Source of the DNA: Eustoma russellianum
Taxonomy: Eukaryota > Streptophyta > Magnoliopsida > Gentianales > Gentianaceae
Length of the DNA: 64,000 nucleotides
Direction of reading: 5' to 3'
NCBI GenBank assembly: GCA_036186865.1
Contig: AP025066.1
Span: 11,805,101 to 11,869,100 of the forward strand
Positions within the stretch are counted from its first letter, which is position 1. Every line of letters begins with the position of its first letter. The notes beneath the pieces are model-generated. The model ran no database searches and had not been told where the DNA came from. It worked only from the letters and a program-made list of their open reading frames with translations. The position numbers and the translations under genes are program-made. Positions 44,528-55,594 of this stretch are shown piece by piece.

Positions 44528-45289
44528 CCTGTAGCGCCCCGCTCCCGAACCCTAGCATCGGGAACAGTGCACCCGCCGTATCTCACTAAGGAGGATACAA
44601 AGCGTCGAATCAATTTCCAACATGTCCGAAAAGGCGTAGAAATTTTTTGCGGAAACGTAATACCATTCATTAAGTTCTATGAATAAAAGACAATATCTCA
44701 ATAAAATACTGAACCAGTACTAGCAGTAACATCAATGTGTCAACAGTCTAATCCGGATAGTAATTAATGAAGTCCCAATAAAATAATAACAAATGACCGC
44801 AAGGTCGTCTCATGTCCTAGATGCGGCCATCAGGCTGCCCACTCCACTGTGTCAGCCCCGTCCTCAACAAAGACATAATCGTAGGCCTCTACCTGCTCAC
44901 CTGGAGGGGGGGGGGAAGTAGGGGTGAGTGACTGGGAAATCACTCAGTAGGCACCTGCCTCCAAGTAGTACAAGACAAACATACAATAATGATATAACAC
45001 ATAGCACATAAAGCATGATACCACATAAGCATATGAAAGAATACGGAAGAGTAAATAACACATAATATCACATAAGCATGCAAAAGAATGCGGAAAGGTA
45101 AATCACTCCAGATATAGAATGCGCAACAACATGATGCATGTCCCATTATGCATGTCACACGCAACAAAGTCATGTCACGCAGGATGCCCATATCCATACC
45201 GTGCAATGCATGAACCCGGGTCCTACTGAGTGGCTGCAGGTCGTACACCCCACAGTCACCATACTGGGTGTGCGTGGCCGCGCCTCCGC

Positions 45290-45377
45290 ACACCATCCTG
45301 AGTGTCGTGGCCCCGCCACTGTACACCATCCTGAGTGTCGTGGCCCCGCCACCGTACACCGTCCTGAGCGCCCGTGA
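45290..45377. repeat. 33-bp tandem repeat in the chromovirus LTR (right copy)
   Basis: Same array as at 37749-37836, with the same number of units in the other LTR of the element. Confidence 0.85.
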
Positions 45378-46072
45378 CCCATACGTCACGACCCGCCATG
45401 AATGCAATGCACGTGCCATGAATGCAAAAACACAATCGCCTGAGGCCCCTGGCCCATCCTCACCATCCTCCGTCACTCAATTCTAGGTTCACTTATTATC
45501 CGGTTGTTAACTCAACCTTGTTCGGCATCAAATCCACTTTTTCACGTCTTGTATACCTTTATCGTGCCTTTTCTATATTTTTTTCTCATTTTTTCCTATT
45601 TTCTTTAATTTATTTCTATTTATTACCTAATTATCCATATTAAATAAATTATCACAATTAATGAAATTTAATAAAAATAATTTAATTTCAGTATTTTATA
45701 ATTTCTGGGATTTATTTATAATTTTCTGATATTTATTTATATTTTTCCTATAATTATTACTATTTTTAACTAATTAATTAACAATTATGAAAATAATAAA
45801 AAAATTTCAGAAAATAAATCATAGGCTGCTTTCAAAATTGGGCTGGCGAAACCGCTTCCCTGGCAGGCCCGGACTCGCCTAGCGATCCGACCCGCTTACA
45901 TAAATTTTTTTTTATATGTCGAGTTATTGGGCCGGCTGATGACCGGCCCGGTCCGCTGGCCATCCGGCCCGGCCCGTACCAGCCTTCCCCCCCTTTTTTT
46001 TTAACTTAACGATTTGGGCCAAGCCCTTTTTAAACTTAGCTGGCCCGTTAAGGCCGGCTCTCTTACTGCTTC

Positions 46073-46138
46073 AGGGCCTTCGGCCCTTTTCTTTCCTCAG
46101 GCCTTCGGCCCTATTCCTTCCTCAGGGCCTTCGGCCCT
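46073..46138. repeat. Triple GGGCCTTCGGCCC hairpin array (right LTR)
   Basis: Same three hairpins as in the left LTR, conserved without change that I can see. Confidence 0.85.
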
Positions 46139-46972
46139 TTTTACTCTTTTTTTTATTTTATAATTTGCAAATTCCAGCCTGCCATGCCAGAGGCGCGTGT
46201 GGCGCACCGGCGGCCTCCGGCGACCCTTTTTTTCGACCTCAATCTATATTTTTGCCTATTTCCAGTCTAGGGAACCTATACTAAGGTCAAAACAAAATGG
46301 AAAACCTCTAATCCTGCTAGAGTTTTGCTATTTTGATTATCAAATTTTCCCTAAAATCAAACCAAACCACAAATATACACGCAACATCACGCAGGATCGC
46401 ATAGTCTTCAAAAAAAACTCATGCTTTTCACAGATTAACTTCAAACTATCGATTTTAACAATTAAAACACAAAAACACATAATTATCACCAAGGCATGCT
46501 TGGATTATACCAGTTTGGAGGGGGAAAAGGGAACCTACCTGATTGACTGTCAATCCTACGATTATACGGATTAGTGTATCAACTGGAGCGCCCTGCTTCC
46601 TTCTCTTTCCTTCTCTCTTCTCTCTTTTCTCTTTTCTCCCTTCTTCCTCCTCTTCTCCTTGGCGTTGCCTGCTCCCTCGATTTCTCTCTCTCTTTTTTTT
46701 TCTAACCGATGCCTCCCCTTTTCTTGGCATTTAACGCTGATGTGCTATTATTTAGGGGGGAGTCGGCTACTCCCCCCATTATCCCATTAATTTATTTATT
46801 TTTTTTTCAAATTCCTTAATCATTATCCCTTTAAATCTTATTACTATTATCTTTCAAATTTCATTAATTCCCTTTCTATTATCATTATCTTTTCTATTTT
46901 CATTTATTCCCTCTTTCTTCATTCTTTTTTTTCTTTTACTTTCTTTTACTACGGTTATCAACCGCTACTCTC

Positions 46973-47162
46973 ATGGTGGCTCAGTCACCCGCCCCTCCAG
47001 CGGCAAAACAGGTATCACCACCACGTTCTTTCGCTTCGCTCTTTACGTCCTCCACATCGCGCATTCAACCGAAGCGAGTCCAAAAATTTAAGGGCAGCCC
47101 GATGATTACTTTCACTGATGAAGAAATTCAGTCATTAGCCTCTCCGTATCGATTCACATTAG
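46973..47162 (+). pseudogene. LINE-C ORF1, N-terminal part before the Sirevirus insertion
   Basis: Begins MVAQSPAPPAAKQVSPPRSF and runs to the RFTLV motif shared with ORF1 of LINE-A (KYKGNPMITFTEEEIQSL versus KFKGSPMITFTDEEIQSL). It is cut off at 47162 by the Sirevirus. The ORF continues at 58567 after the insertion. Bases 46954-46972 would be 5' UTR and abut the end of the chromovirus LTR. Confidence 0.85.
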
Positions 47163-50100
47163 TGTAGAGAAAAGGGGGTTTGAGTGATTTCAAAATAAGT
47201 GACTTAAATGCATGATATATACACACACGTGCATGAGATATACATGTATGCATGATACATTGCTATTACTTGCCTTATTTAGCTTATATATAATGTTGCT
47301 GGACTAACGAGCCATGAAGTGTTAAAGCTTACATCATATGGCAAACATTTGTTGTGTTTATACTATTTTCAGATGCCACTATTAATGAACTAAACTAGTT
47401 CATTAAGTGAAGTACTTAGTTTATTAAACTAAGTAGTTCATTAAAGGAAGCCACATTTGGAAAAGGCACAAAGTCAACAAGGCTAAGGAAGGAAAGTTTT
47501 CTCCTCCTCCCTCCTTAAATATATACACACCTATATACATATTAAATACATATATTTTCAGATTTTTTGAAAAAGGCACATACACATGTATTCCAACGTA
47601 CTACCGACACGTTATATATTTTACGTATGTATGTTAACGTCACACCACTATACTTAACTCATATTTATGAGTATATTCAGGTCTTATATCATATGATATA
47701 AGATATGGTGATGACAAATTAAATACGACACGATAAAAGGTTCTAAGACAAAAATTGTCGTATCGGGCGAATACCGAAACTTCGCCAACGTGTCACGTAC
47801 TTGCCATAAATAGATTGGCCAGCCCCTATACTTCAAAATTCCATAAAAATTTCGTGCACATGACTGTATATTCAGCCAAAAATACTTTCCATGTTGGCAC
47901 ACACAAATCACCTCACATTAAGGCCAAAATGTGAAGATTCCAATTTTAATTTTGACACATGATGAATGGCGCCACTTTAGACCAGACAAGTGCTGAGATT
48001 TAAAGTATATATTATATATATTATGTGTAACATAATATATATAACTTGTGCAAGAAGTTGGAATTTAATTAGAGAAAAATCGGGTAATCGATAAATATCG
48101 AAAATTTGGTTTTCTACGCACACAACACATGGAACGTTTTTGGTACATCATGTGACATGTATCTAGACACTTTTTACATATGTTATACATCTTAAAGTGT
48201 TCTAGAAAATTAAATTAAAGGCTGATTGGAATATAACATGTGTGTATTATTAAATGTGCACTATTTTACAAAGTTAGCAAAAATAATTTTCAGCATATGT
48301 ATATACATCATACACGCACATTACAGCCAAGATGGAGCTTATTTGGAGCCTTGTTGGCATATTGATTGGTCAAGAATCAATAATACAATGTTGATGAATT
48401 AAAGAGAGAAGCTACAAATGGTAAGATTTCAAACTTTGTCTCACTTATAACACATGCTGAAAATTTCAGCATGCTAACCTTGGCTGGCCGATTTTTTGAC
48501 TTTAATATGACATATTTTATCATCTCAAATTATGTGATTGATTGGGAGAAGAAATGGATGTAATCTGAATATTGTTTAAATTCATAAAGTGTGATATTTT
48601 ATATATCACACATGCTGAAAATTTTTCAGCATGTGTGTGACTTGTGATGGCCGAATTCATGGTCTTGAATGTGTCCAAGTTCATTCTCAATGTGATAAAG
48701 ATATTTACCATCAATTGGTGATTTATTTCAAAAAGAAAAATCAAAGAAAAATGGTAATATTTTAAATTGTACAACCATGTAACACATGCTGAAAATTCAG
48801 CATGGTAAACCACTTAATGGCCGATTTTCATACTTGGTTGGGAAGGAATTTGGTCTTGCAACATTTATGTGATTATCTTGAGCATTATGGAAATAATTTT
48901 GTGATTGATATTGGCACATGTTTTAAGTGTTATTCTCAGATTTTTCCAAGTCATCAATGATGAGTGCCAAGTAAGCAAAGCTTAAGTGATCATCCAATGA
49001 GAAGGTGACAAGTAAGCAAGACCATGTAACAATGATGTCTTACATTCTCCCAAGGACTTAGAAGATAATTTTCAAGAGGGGGATAGCACCATAGGGGACG
49101 GCCACTCAAGCTTAAAAGGAAAGAAGTTGAGCAAAAACAAGAAGTACAAGCATTGCAAAACAAGTGATCAAAAACGCCTAAGCCTCTTCTTCTACATTCT
49201 CCTTCTTTCTTTCTTCTTGAAAGCCTATTGTATTCATATTTTTCAATCTTGAATAGGCTTGATATAGACCACCACATATTCCATCTCTTTGTAAAAGATT
49301 GATCAAGGTGTGATCAATCTTCATTCTTGCGAGGTGGTGGTGTTCGTGCATATTGTATTGAACGTACAAGGTTTGTAAAGGGTTGGAGTTCGTGTGTAAC
49401 TTCATCAACCCTATGGTAAGGTGTATTGCATGTGTGTGACTAGTGTGAACCAAGGAAGGTGTTCCTTGAAGACTGGAGTATGTTGTTTATAACCGAATCA
49501 GTATAAAATTCATGGTGCCATTTAATTTCAGCATTTACTTTCTGTTACTGTACAGTTTACTCTTTTTGTTGGCGTCCTTAAAAATAGTAAACGACTTTCA
49601 AAAATCACAAAAATTTCCAGAAACATAGCCACACGTTCTAGGGTTATTTTGGCACAAGTTTCAACCCTTTTGGATAAGTAAAAGTCGATCAAACATCAAA
49701 AGTTCTGAGACTAGTGCAGTCTGATTCTCAGACTTGCAAAGGTTGAGACTTTGATTGTAATTGACCTACTTACCAAAAGAATTTTGCAAAACTGTTTCAA
49801 CCCACTTAAATATAGTATATAAGGAGTTAGTGATTAAATTTTCAGAGCATTTGGACTTACACAAAAATAGGAATAAATTTTTTAAAACTGTCTACCGTTT
49901 CTGGCAGATTCGCGCAATCTGATCACCAACGGTTTTTGAAGGGGTTAAAGGTTGAATTGTAATTTGAAATTTTTAGGGGACCCTCATAACATCTGAGGCT
50001 AAGTTCTCTCAAAATTTCAGAATTTTTGGAGACCTATAACCTGGTTTTAAAAATGTTTTAAAACTGGTCCTGGAAACAGAAACTGTTTTCAGAAGTTGAG

Positions 50101-50188
50101 TTGTTTAGTTTTAAACAAATTTTAAAAACCACACTTTCCGCACCACCTATTCAACCCCCCCTTCTAGTGGTGCCTTGCAGATCTTATA
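47163..50188 (+). repeat. 5' LTR of the Sirevirus
   Basis: Starts TGTAGAGAAAAGGGGG and ends CAGATCTTATA (CTACA in the 3' LTR, so the last bases have changed here). It is very AT-rich and carries three CATGCTGAAA...TTCAGCATG palindromes. Versus the 3' LTR it lacks about 23 bp near 48962 and keeps about 78 bp near 49555-49634. Confidence 0.92.
48453..48804. repeat. Three palindromes in the 5' LTR of the Sirevirus
   Basis: CATGCTGAAAATTTCAGCATG at 48453-48473, an extended copy flanked by CACA/TGTG at 48611-48633, and a shorter copy at 48785-48804. They are spaced 158 and 174 bp apart, and each is followed within about 30 bp by TGGCCGA(A/T)TT. The third lies in a similar context to the first. 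Equivalent copies are in the 3' LTR and the solo LTR. Confidence 0.85.
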
Positions 50189-50190
50189 AG

Positions 50191-50202
50191 TGGTATCAGA
50201 GC
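50191..50202 (+). promoter_or_regulatory. Primer-binding site, initiator Met tRNA
   Basis: TGGTATCAGAGC, two bases after the 5' LTR end at 50188, is a perfect match to plant initiator methionine tRNA. The gag ATG at 50243 follows after 40 bp. Confidence 0.93.
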
Positions 50203-50242
50203 GCAGGAACACTCACTTCAAAGAATCCAACGATTCAGTGAG

Positions 50243-52165
50243 ATGGCAACCACAAATCTCAAAACCGAGCAAGAAGGTATATCAAGCCAAAGGCCTCCAC
50301 TTTTTAACGGTGAGTCGTTTATTCAGTGGAAACTTAGAATGAAGCTTTTTCTTATGGCTATAGATATAGATCTTTGGTCAATCATTGAAGATGGTCCTTT
50401 TGGCTCATCTATGTTATCTACCGTAGACAGAGTCACATTAGAAATTGTTAAACCAAGACAAGAATATACGAGTGACGATAAAAAGAAACTTAGTATGAAT
50501 GCTAGGGCTATGCAATTGCTCCTAAACGGATTAAGTAAAAGTGAGTCTAGTTATGTTTCAAACTGTTCGAGTGCACAAGAAATGTGGAGGATACTAGAAA
50601 TGAAACACGAAGGCACGAGTCAAGTAAAAGAGTCAAAAATAAACATGCTTATGTCCACACTTGAGTCGTTTAAATTATTGCCTAATGAGTCTATTGTTGA
50701 TATGGATCTTTGTTTGACTAACATCTACAATTCTCTTGAGTCTCTTGGTAAAGCTTTTACCACGCAGGAAAAGGTACAGAAAGTCTTACGGAGCCTTCCA
50801 TCCGAGTGGGACCCTAAAGTGACATTAATAGAAGAAAGCAAGGAAACTAAGTCAATAAAGATGGAAGAATTAATCGGATCACTTAAAGTTTATGAGAATA
50901 AACTCACCATACGGAAATCGGAATCATCTAAACAAGGTAAAGCTATTGCTTTTAAATCAAATGAATACGTCTCCCCTCCCTCCAATCACGTAGATGATAG
51001 TGATTCTGAAACGGATAACGATGACCTAATTCTATTGGCTAAAGGCTTAAGAAAATTCATGAGAAGGTCATTTAGAAACAAAAATAAGGGTACTACAACC
51101 AAGAGAAATAAAAACAAGTCAAATGATAAAGACGTTAAATGTTATGAATGTGGCAAACTCGGACACTTATCATATGACTGCCCCAATAAAGAAAAGCAAA
51201 CAAATAAATACCCTGACAAGGAGTGGAACAAAAATAGACTCGTCTCAGAACCCAAACAAAGGAAACTTGCTCTAAAGGCCTCCACCTGGAGTGATTCATC
51301 GGATTCTGAAACTGAGACCGAAGAGGAGACTGCACAAGTATGCTTTGCATCCAAAGCATCTAATGAGGTATCATCTGATTCTGACTCTGACTCTGAACCT
51401 TCTTATGATGATCTTTTTAGTCAGTATTTAGAATTGCATAAATTCACTAAGACTCTCGCTAAGGAAAAGAAGCAATTAATTGAAGACAAGAAACTGTTAG
51501 AATCTTCTAACAAGAATCTTGTCGCTCAATTAAGCAATTCAAAGCAAGAGTCATCATGTGTCATTACTGCATTAAAGACAGAGATTTCATCATTGACCAC
51601 TCAAAATAATGAAATAAAATCCGAGATTTCAAGTTTGAAATCAAGGAATACCGATTTAGACAAAATGATGAAACAGTTTGATACGGGGTGCAACATGCTG
51701 CATCGCATTATATTATCACAAAAGCATGACAGCGACAAAACAGGTTTGGGATACGTTGATACAAATGAAGTATCAACCAAACCAACTAAGTTTGTGGTGT
51801 CTAAGAAAGCAGACACCCATAAGCCTCAAGTGGCGTCTAAGATGACGCAAAAGCCATCCCTCTCCTCATCACACTCCACTTCTTCTTCATATCATGTGAA
51901 ATATAACTTTGTACCATATAGATATGAAAAGAAAAGAATAATGCATACACGAAATTCATATCATCCATGCACTACGCATACACACACAAGGACATATCAA
52001 AAACGTCCTTCATTCAATGAGTATAAAGGAGTCCTTGGGCAAAGGCCCAAAGTGCATGCACCACATGTCTACTATATCGCACCCTCATCTACATTCTTGC
52101 CATTTGATAGATCGAGAATGATCACCCAAGTATGGGTACCGAAAGGTACTTTTACCAAGAGGTGA
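50243..52165 (+). CDS. Sirevirus Gag polyprotein, open
   Basis: The 640-residue frame starts at the first ATG after the primer-binding site (MATTNLKTEQEG) and has no stop until TGA at 52165. Residues about 20-230 form the copia Gag region (LFNGESFIQWKLRMKLFLMA, MWRILEMKHEGTSQVKESK, LRSLPSEWDPKVTLIEESK). A lysine-rich stretch precedes one intact CCHC knuckle at residues about 299-312 (CYECGKLGHLSYDC). An acidic and coiled-coil-like part follows (about 395-495). The end (QVWVPKGTFTKR) is of the usual Sirevirus type. It encodes the particle protein and is the only full-length intact coding region in the window. Pol is in the +1 frame, so a shift, reinitiation or splicing would be needed to make Pol. 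Confidence 0.92.
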   Translation: MATTNLKTEQEGISSQRPPLFNGESFIQWKLRMKLFLMAIDIDLWSIIEDGPFGSSMLSTVDRVTLEIVKPRQEYTSDDKKKLSMNARAMQLLLNGLSKSESSYVSNCSSAQEMWRILEMKHEGTSQVKESKINMLMSTLESFKLLPNESIVDMDLCLTNIYNSLESLGKAFTTQEKVQKVLRSLPSEWDPKVTLIEESKETKSIKMEELIGSLKVYENKLTIRKSESSKQGKAIAFKSNEYVSPPSNHVDDSDSETDNDDLILLAKGLRKFMRRSFRNKNKGTTTKRNKNKSNDKDVKCYECGKLGHLSYDCPNKEKQTNKYPDKEWNKNRLVSEPKQRKLALKASTWSDSSDSETETEEETAQVCFASKASNEVSSDSDSDSEPSYDDLFSQYLELHKFTKTLAKEKKQLIEDKKLLESSNKNLVAQLSNSKQESSCVITALKTEISSLTTQNNEIKSEISSLKSRNTDLDKMMKQFDTGCNMLHRIILSQKHDSDKTGLGYVDTNEVSTKPTKFVVSKKADTHKPQVASKMTQKPSLSSSHSTSSSYHVKYNFVPYRYEKKRIMHTRNSYHPCTTHTHTRTYQKRPSFNEYKGVLGQRPKVHAPHVYYIAPSSTFLPFDRSRMITQVWVPKGTFTKR

Positions 52166-52169
52166 TTAA

Positions 52170-55100
52170 CTAACTCGAAAGGACCCAAAGTTAAAAGGGT
52201 ACCTAAATCATCTTTGCACATTGCAGGGAGCCCACACATCGAAAGATACAACTATTAAGTGGTTCCTTGACAGTGGATGCTCAAGACACATGATGGGTGA
52301 CCCGAGCCTATTCACCAAACTAAAGAAGGTCACAAAAGGCGGATCCGTGACCTTTGGAGACAACAACGAAGGCAAGATCATCGGAAAAGGTACGATTGGA
52401 AATCCAAACACTCTCCAAATCTCCAACGTATTTTTGGTAAGCAACTTATCCTACAATCTTCTTAGCATTTCTCAATTTGTTGACAACGGTTTTGATGTGT
52501 GTTTTACTCACCCTTATTGCAATATGATAAATAAAAATGGAGAAACCGTTTTAAAAGGAAAACGAGAAGGTAATATTTTTACGCTTTCTATGGATGATGT
52601 GGTAGACGCTAAAGTTAAGTGCTTTATGTCAAATGAACCCAATGTGAATTTATGGCATAGGCGTTTAGGACACATTGGTATTTCCACACTAGAAAAACTT
52701 CAACGAAAGAACCTAGTACGAGGATTGCCTACGCTTGATTTAGACAACTTTCAGTTGTGTGAATCTTGCATAAAAGGCAAACAAACACGTGAGTCACTTA
52801 AGCCTAAAAATCAAATAAGCACGATTAGAATCTTAGAACTATTGCATATTGATTTGTTTGGTCCTAGTCGCACTACAAGCCTTGGTGGACACCACTATGC
52901 ATGCGTGATTGTTGATGATTTTTCTCGTTATACTTGGACTTTATTTCTTGCACATAAGGATGATAGCGCCATTGAAATTGCAAAATTAATTAGACAACTT
53001 GAAAATCAATACGGTGTAAGTGTGAAAAAGATAAGCAGTGATAGAGGCGGTGAGTTTAAAAACAAAGAGATGATTTCATTTTGCGAAGAAAAAGGAATCA
53101 AGCATGAGTTTTCGCCACCTAGAACTCCACAATTAAATGGAGTAGTAGAAAGAAAGAATCGTACATTACAAGAAATCGCTAGGACTATGTTATGCGAAAA
53201 TAAATTGCCTAGATTTCTGTGGGCGGAAGCCGTAAATTGTGCATGCTATATTGTAAATCGCCTATCTATAAGAAAGAAAATGAACAAGACGCCTTATGAG
53301 ATTTTGAATGATCGCATGCCTAAGATTGACTATTTTCGTGTGTTTGTATGCAAATGTTTTGTTTTAAATACAAAAGATAATTTAGACAAATTTGAATCCA
53401 AATCAATTGAGTGCATTTTTGTTGGATATTCTATAAATTCAAAGGCATATAGGTGTTATGATCCTCTCACTAGACAAATCATGGAATCTATTCATGTGAA
53501 ATTCAATGAATTTGGTGAGATTGATAAAGATAAGGAATATGACGATGACTTTGAATTGAAACCCGTGTTGAATGAAGATGATGGTTCTTTTGATATGCAT
53601 GATATGAATGACACACTAGAAATGCATGATCACATAGAAATGCATGATAACATAGAAAATAATCAACCAAGATGGCATAGAGATCACCCACATGATCTCA
53701 TCATAGGCGACCTCAGTCACGGTGTGCGACCACGTAGAAGAATTACTTCGGACGAAATAAATGAATTTCATGCTATGATTTCTGAAATTGAGCCAAAAAA
53801 TGTGCATGATGCTCTGAGTGATTCTTCTTGGATTGATGCCATGCATAATGAACTTAATCAATTTGTCAGAAACGATGTATGGGATTTAGTGCCACAACCA
53901 CAAGACAAGACTATAATAGGCACAAAGTGGGTGTTTAGGAATAAAATGAATGAAGAAGGAAAGGTTGTTAGAAATAAAGCGAGACTTGTAGCACAAGGAT
54001 ATAATCAAGAAGAAGGAATTGACTACGATGAAACATTTGCACCCGTAGCACGTTTAGAAGCTATACGACTATTACTTGCTATTGCTTGCATGAAAGATTT
54101 CAGATTATATCAAATGGACGTAAAAAGTGCATTTCTAAACGGATTTATACAAGAAGAAGTATACGTGAAGCAACCACCCAGTTTTGAAGATTTGAAACAT
54201 CCCGATCACGTGTAAAAACTAAAGAAGGCACTATACGGCCTAGAGCAGCACCGAGAGCATGGTATGATCGTTTTGCTACTTTCCTTTTAGAAAATGATAC
54301 TAAACGAGGTACTATAGATAGTACACTATTTTTGAAACAAGATAAATCGGATTTACTTATTATCCAAATCTACGTTGATGACATTATTTTCGGTTCTACC
54401 TCACATAGACTTGTTGAAGATTTTGAAAATTGCATGAAATCTGAATTTGAAATGTCTATGGTTAGTGAACTTAATTATTTTCTTGGCTTGCAGATTAAGC
54501 AAACAAGTAAAGGGATTCACATAAGTCAAGCAAAATATGTCAATGACATGATTAAAAAGTTTAACTTTGAAAATTTGAAACCATCCCCCACCCCTATGAG
54601 TGTCACTACTAAATTAGACAAAGACGAACATGGTAAAAACGTTGATAATGGCTTGTATCGATCTATGATAGGTTCTTTGCTATATTTAACTACTAGTAGG
54701 CCTGATATCATGTTTAGTGTATGCATGTGCGCACGATTTCAGAGTCAACCTAAAGTGTCTCATTATAATGCGGTAAAAAGAATATTCCGTCATATTAAGC
54801 ACACGCCCACCTTAGGAATTTGGTACGATAAGGATTCCACATTTGACTTACATGCTTATACTGATGCAGATTATGGTGGCTGCAAAATAGATAGAAAAAG
54901 CACGAGTGGGACTTGCCAATTTATAGGAAACTCACTCATTTCATGGTTTTCCAAAAAGCAAGCAAGCGTTTCTTTGTCCACTACTGAGGCTGAGTACATG
55001 GCACTTAGCCTTTGTTGCACACAGTTGTTGTGGATAAAACAACAAATTTCGGACTTTGGAATTACCGTAAATAGAATTCCTATATATTGTGATAGTATGA

Positions 55101-55321
55101 GTGCCATTAATTTGTCTAAGAACCCCGTGTTACATTCTAAGGCTAAGCATATAGAAGTACGCTATCACTTTCTTCGTGATCACGTAAACAATGGTGATAT
55201 CGTCATAGATCACGTACGCACAGAAGCACAAGTAGCGGATATCTTTACAAAAGACTTAAATCAAGCCACGTATGATTCTCTTCGTTCCAAATTAGGCATG
55301 ATTCCCATTGATATGATTTGA
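52170..55321 (+). pseudogene. Sirevirus Pol: protease, integrase, RT, RNase H; one stop, one frameshift
   Basis: Open from 52170 (after a TAA). Protease has WFLDSGCSRHM (52261). Integrase has LWHRRLGHIG, CESCIKGKQ, then LLHIDLFGPSRT, KISSDRGGEFKN and LNGVVERKNRT. RT begins near 53930 (GTKWVFRNKMNEEGKVVRNK). At 54213-54215 a TAA stands where tyrosine is expected (HV then KLKKALYG), and about 27 bp later one base is missing in the QAPRAW segment. The downstream piece has IQIYVDDIIFG (54374). RNase H has YTDADYGG (54856) and STTEAEYMAL. It ends DMI at 55321. All catalytic acids I can place are present, so inactivation is by these two lesions only. Confidence 0.9.
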
Positions 55322-55581
55322 TTTGACGTGATTTGATTCTCTTTCCTTGTTAACAAGAATCTTTTGATTTACTTTTCAAAATAAAGGGGGAGAGAAAGCA
55401 TGATTTAAGGGAGAGAGAGAGACTAATTTATACTGATTGCACAAATCAAGGGGGAGCCGGATTTGAAATTTGAAATTCAAATTTCAAATTTGTGCATATA
55501 TGAAGGGGAGCGATAGCATTTAAATCATGTGCACAAGTTATNNNNNNNNNNTCATGTGCACAAGTTATTTTGAAAATCATC
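55322..55581 (+). other. Pol to 3' LTR spacer with repeated PPT-like runs
   Basis: 260 bp holding four purine runs that resemble the PPT (AAAGGGGGAGAG at 55383, AAGGGAGAGAGAGA at 55407, AAGGGGGAG at 55448 and AAGGGGAG at 55503), plus the 10-base gap. No envelope-like frame is present. Confidence 0.75.
55542..55551. other. Assembly gap (10 N) with duplicated flanks
   Basis: The 17 bases before the N run (TCATGTGCACAAGTTAT, 55525-55541) are repeated exactly after it (55552-55568). This suggests that two overlapping sequence ends were joined by a fixed-size N run although they may in fact overlap. Confidence 0.95.
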
Positions 55582-55594
55582 AAAAGGGGGAGAT
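55582..55594 (+). promoter_or_regulatory. Polypurine tract of the Sirevirus
   Basis: CAAAAGGGGGAGAT... directly precedes the 3' LTR (TGTAGAG at 55595). It primes plus-strand synthesis and has the Sirevirus wording AAAGGGGGAGATTGTA. Confidence 0.92.

Larger units (their letters stand above)
36988..46953 (-). mobile_element. Tekay-type chromovirus (Ty3/gypsy), near complete, minus strand
   Basis: A 10-kb element with two LTRs of about 2.4 kb, a perfect primer-binding site, gag, and a pol ending in an integrase with GPY/F motif and a chromodomain-like tail. The LTRs are nearly identical by eye apart from small indels, so the insertion looks recent. Gag-pol is interrupted by single TAG codons and one 1-base deletion, so this copy is defective. 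It also has three intron-like insertions. I found no matching target duplication: left of 36988 is CTGTA, right of 46953 is GTTAT. The right terminus reads CTACG where CTACA is expected, so the right end may be altered or cut by LINE-C. Confidence 0.88.
44530..46953 (-). repeat. 5' LTR of the chromovirus
   Basis: 2424 bp, beginning TGTAGCGCCCCGC next to the primer-binding site, with the same internal repeats as the 3' LTR. It lacks a 32-bp segment at 46192. The right end is placed at CTACG (46949-46953), which would be the TGTAG terminus with its first base mutated. Because LINE-C begins within 20 bp, the true end could also have been cut off. Confidence 0.85.

Noticed and set aside
36988..46953. 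Chromovirus inserted in LINE-D and LINE-C as one target
   Set aside because: LINE-D on the left is a minus-strand 3' end, LINE-C on the right a plus-strand 5' end. They are not two halves of one element, and no target duplication matches.
55322..55594. Envelope-like ORF of the Sirevirus
   Set aside because: Only about 270 bp lie between pol and the 3' LTR, with no open frame. Even a larger gap at the N run is unlikely given the identical flanks.
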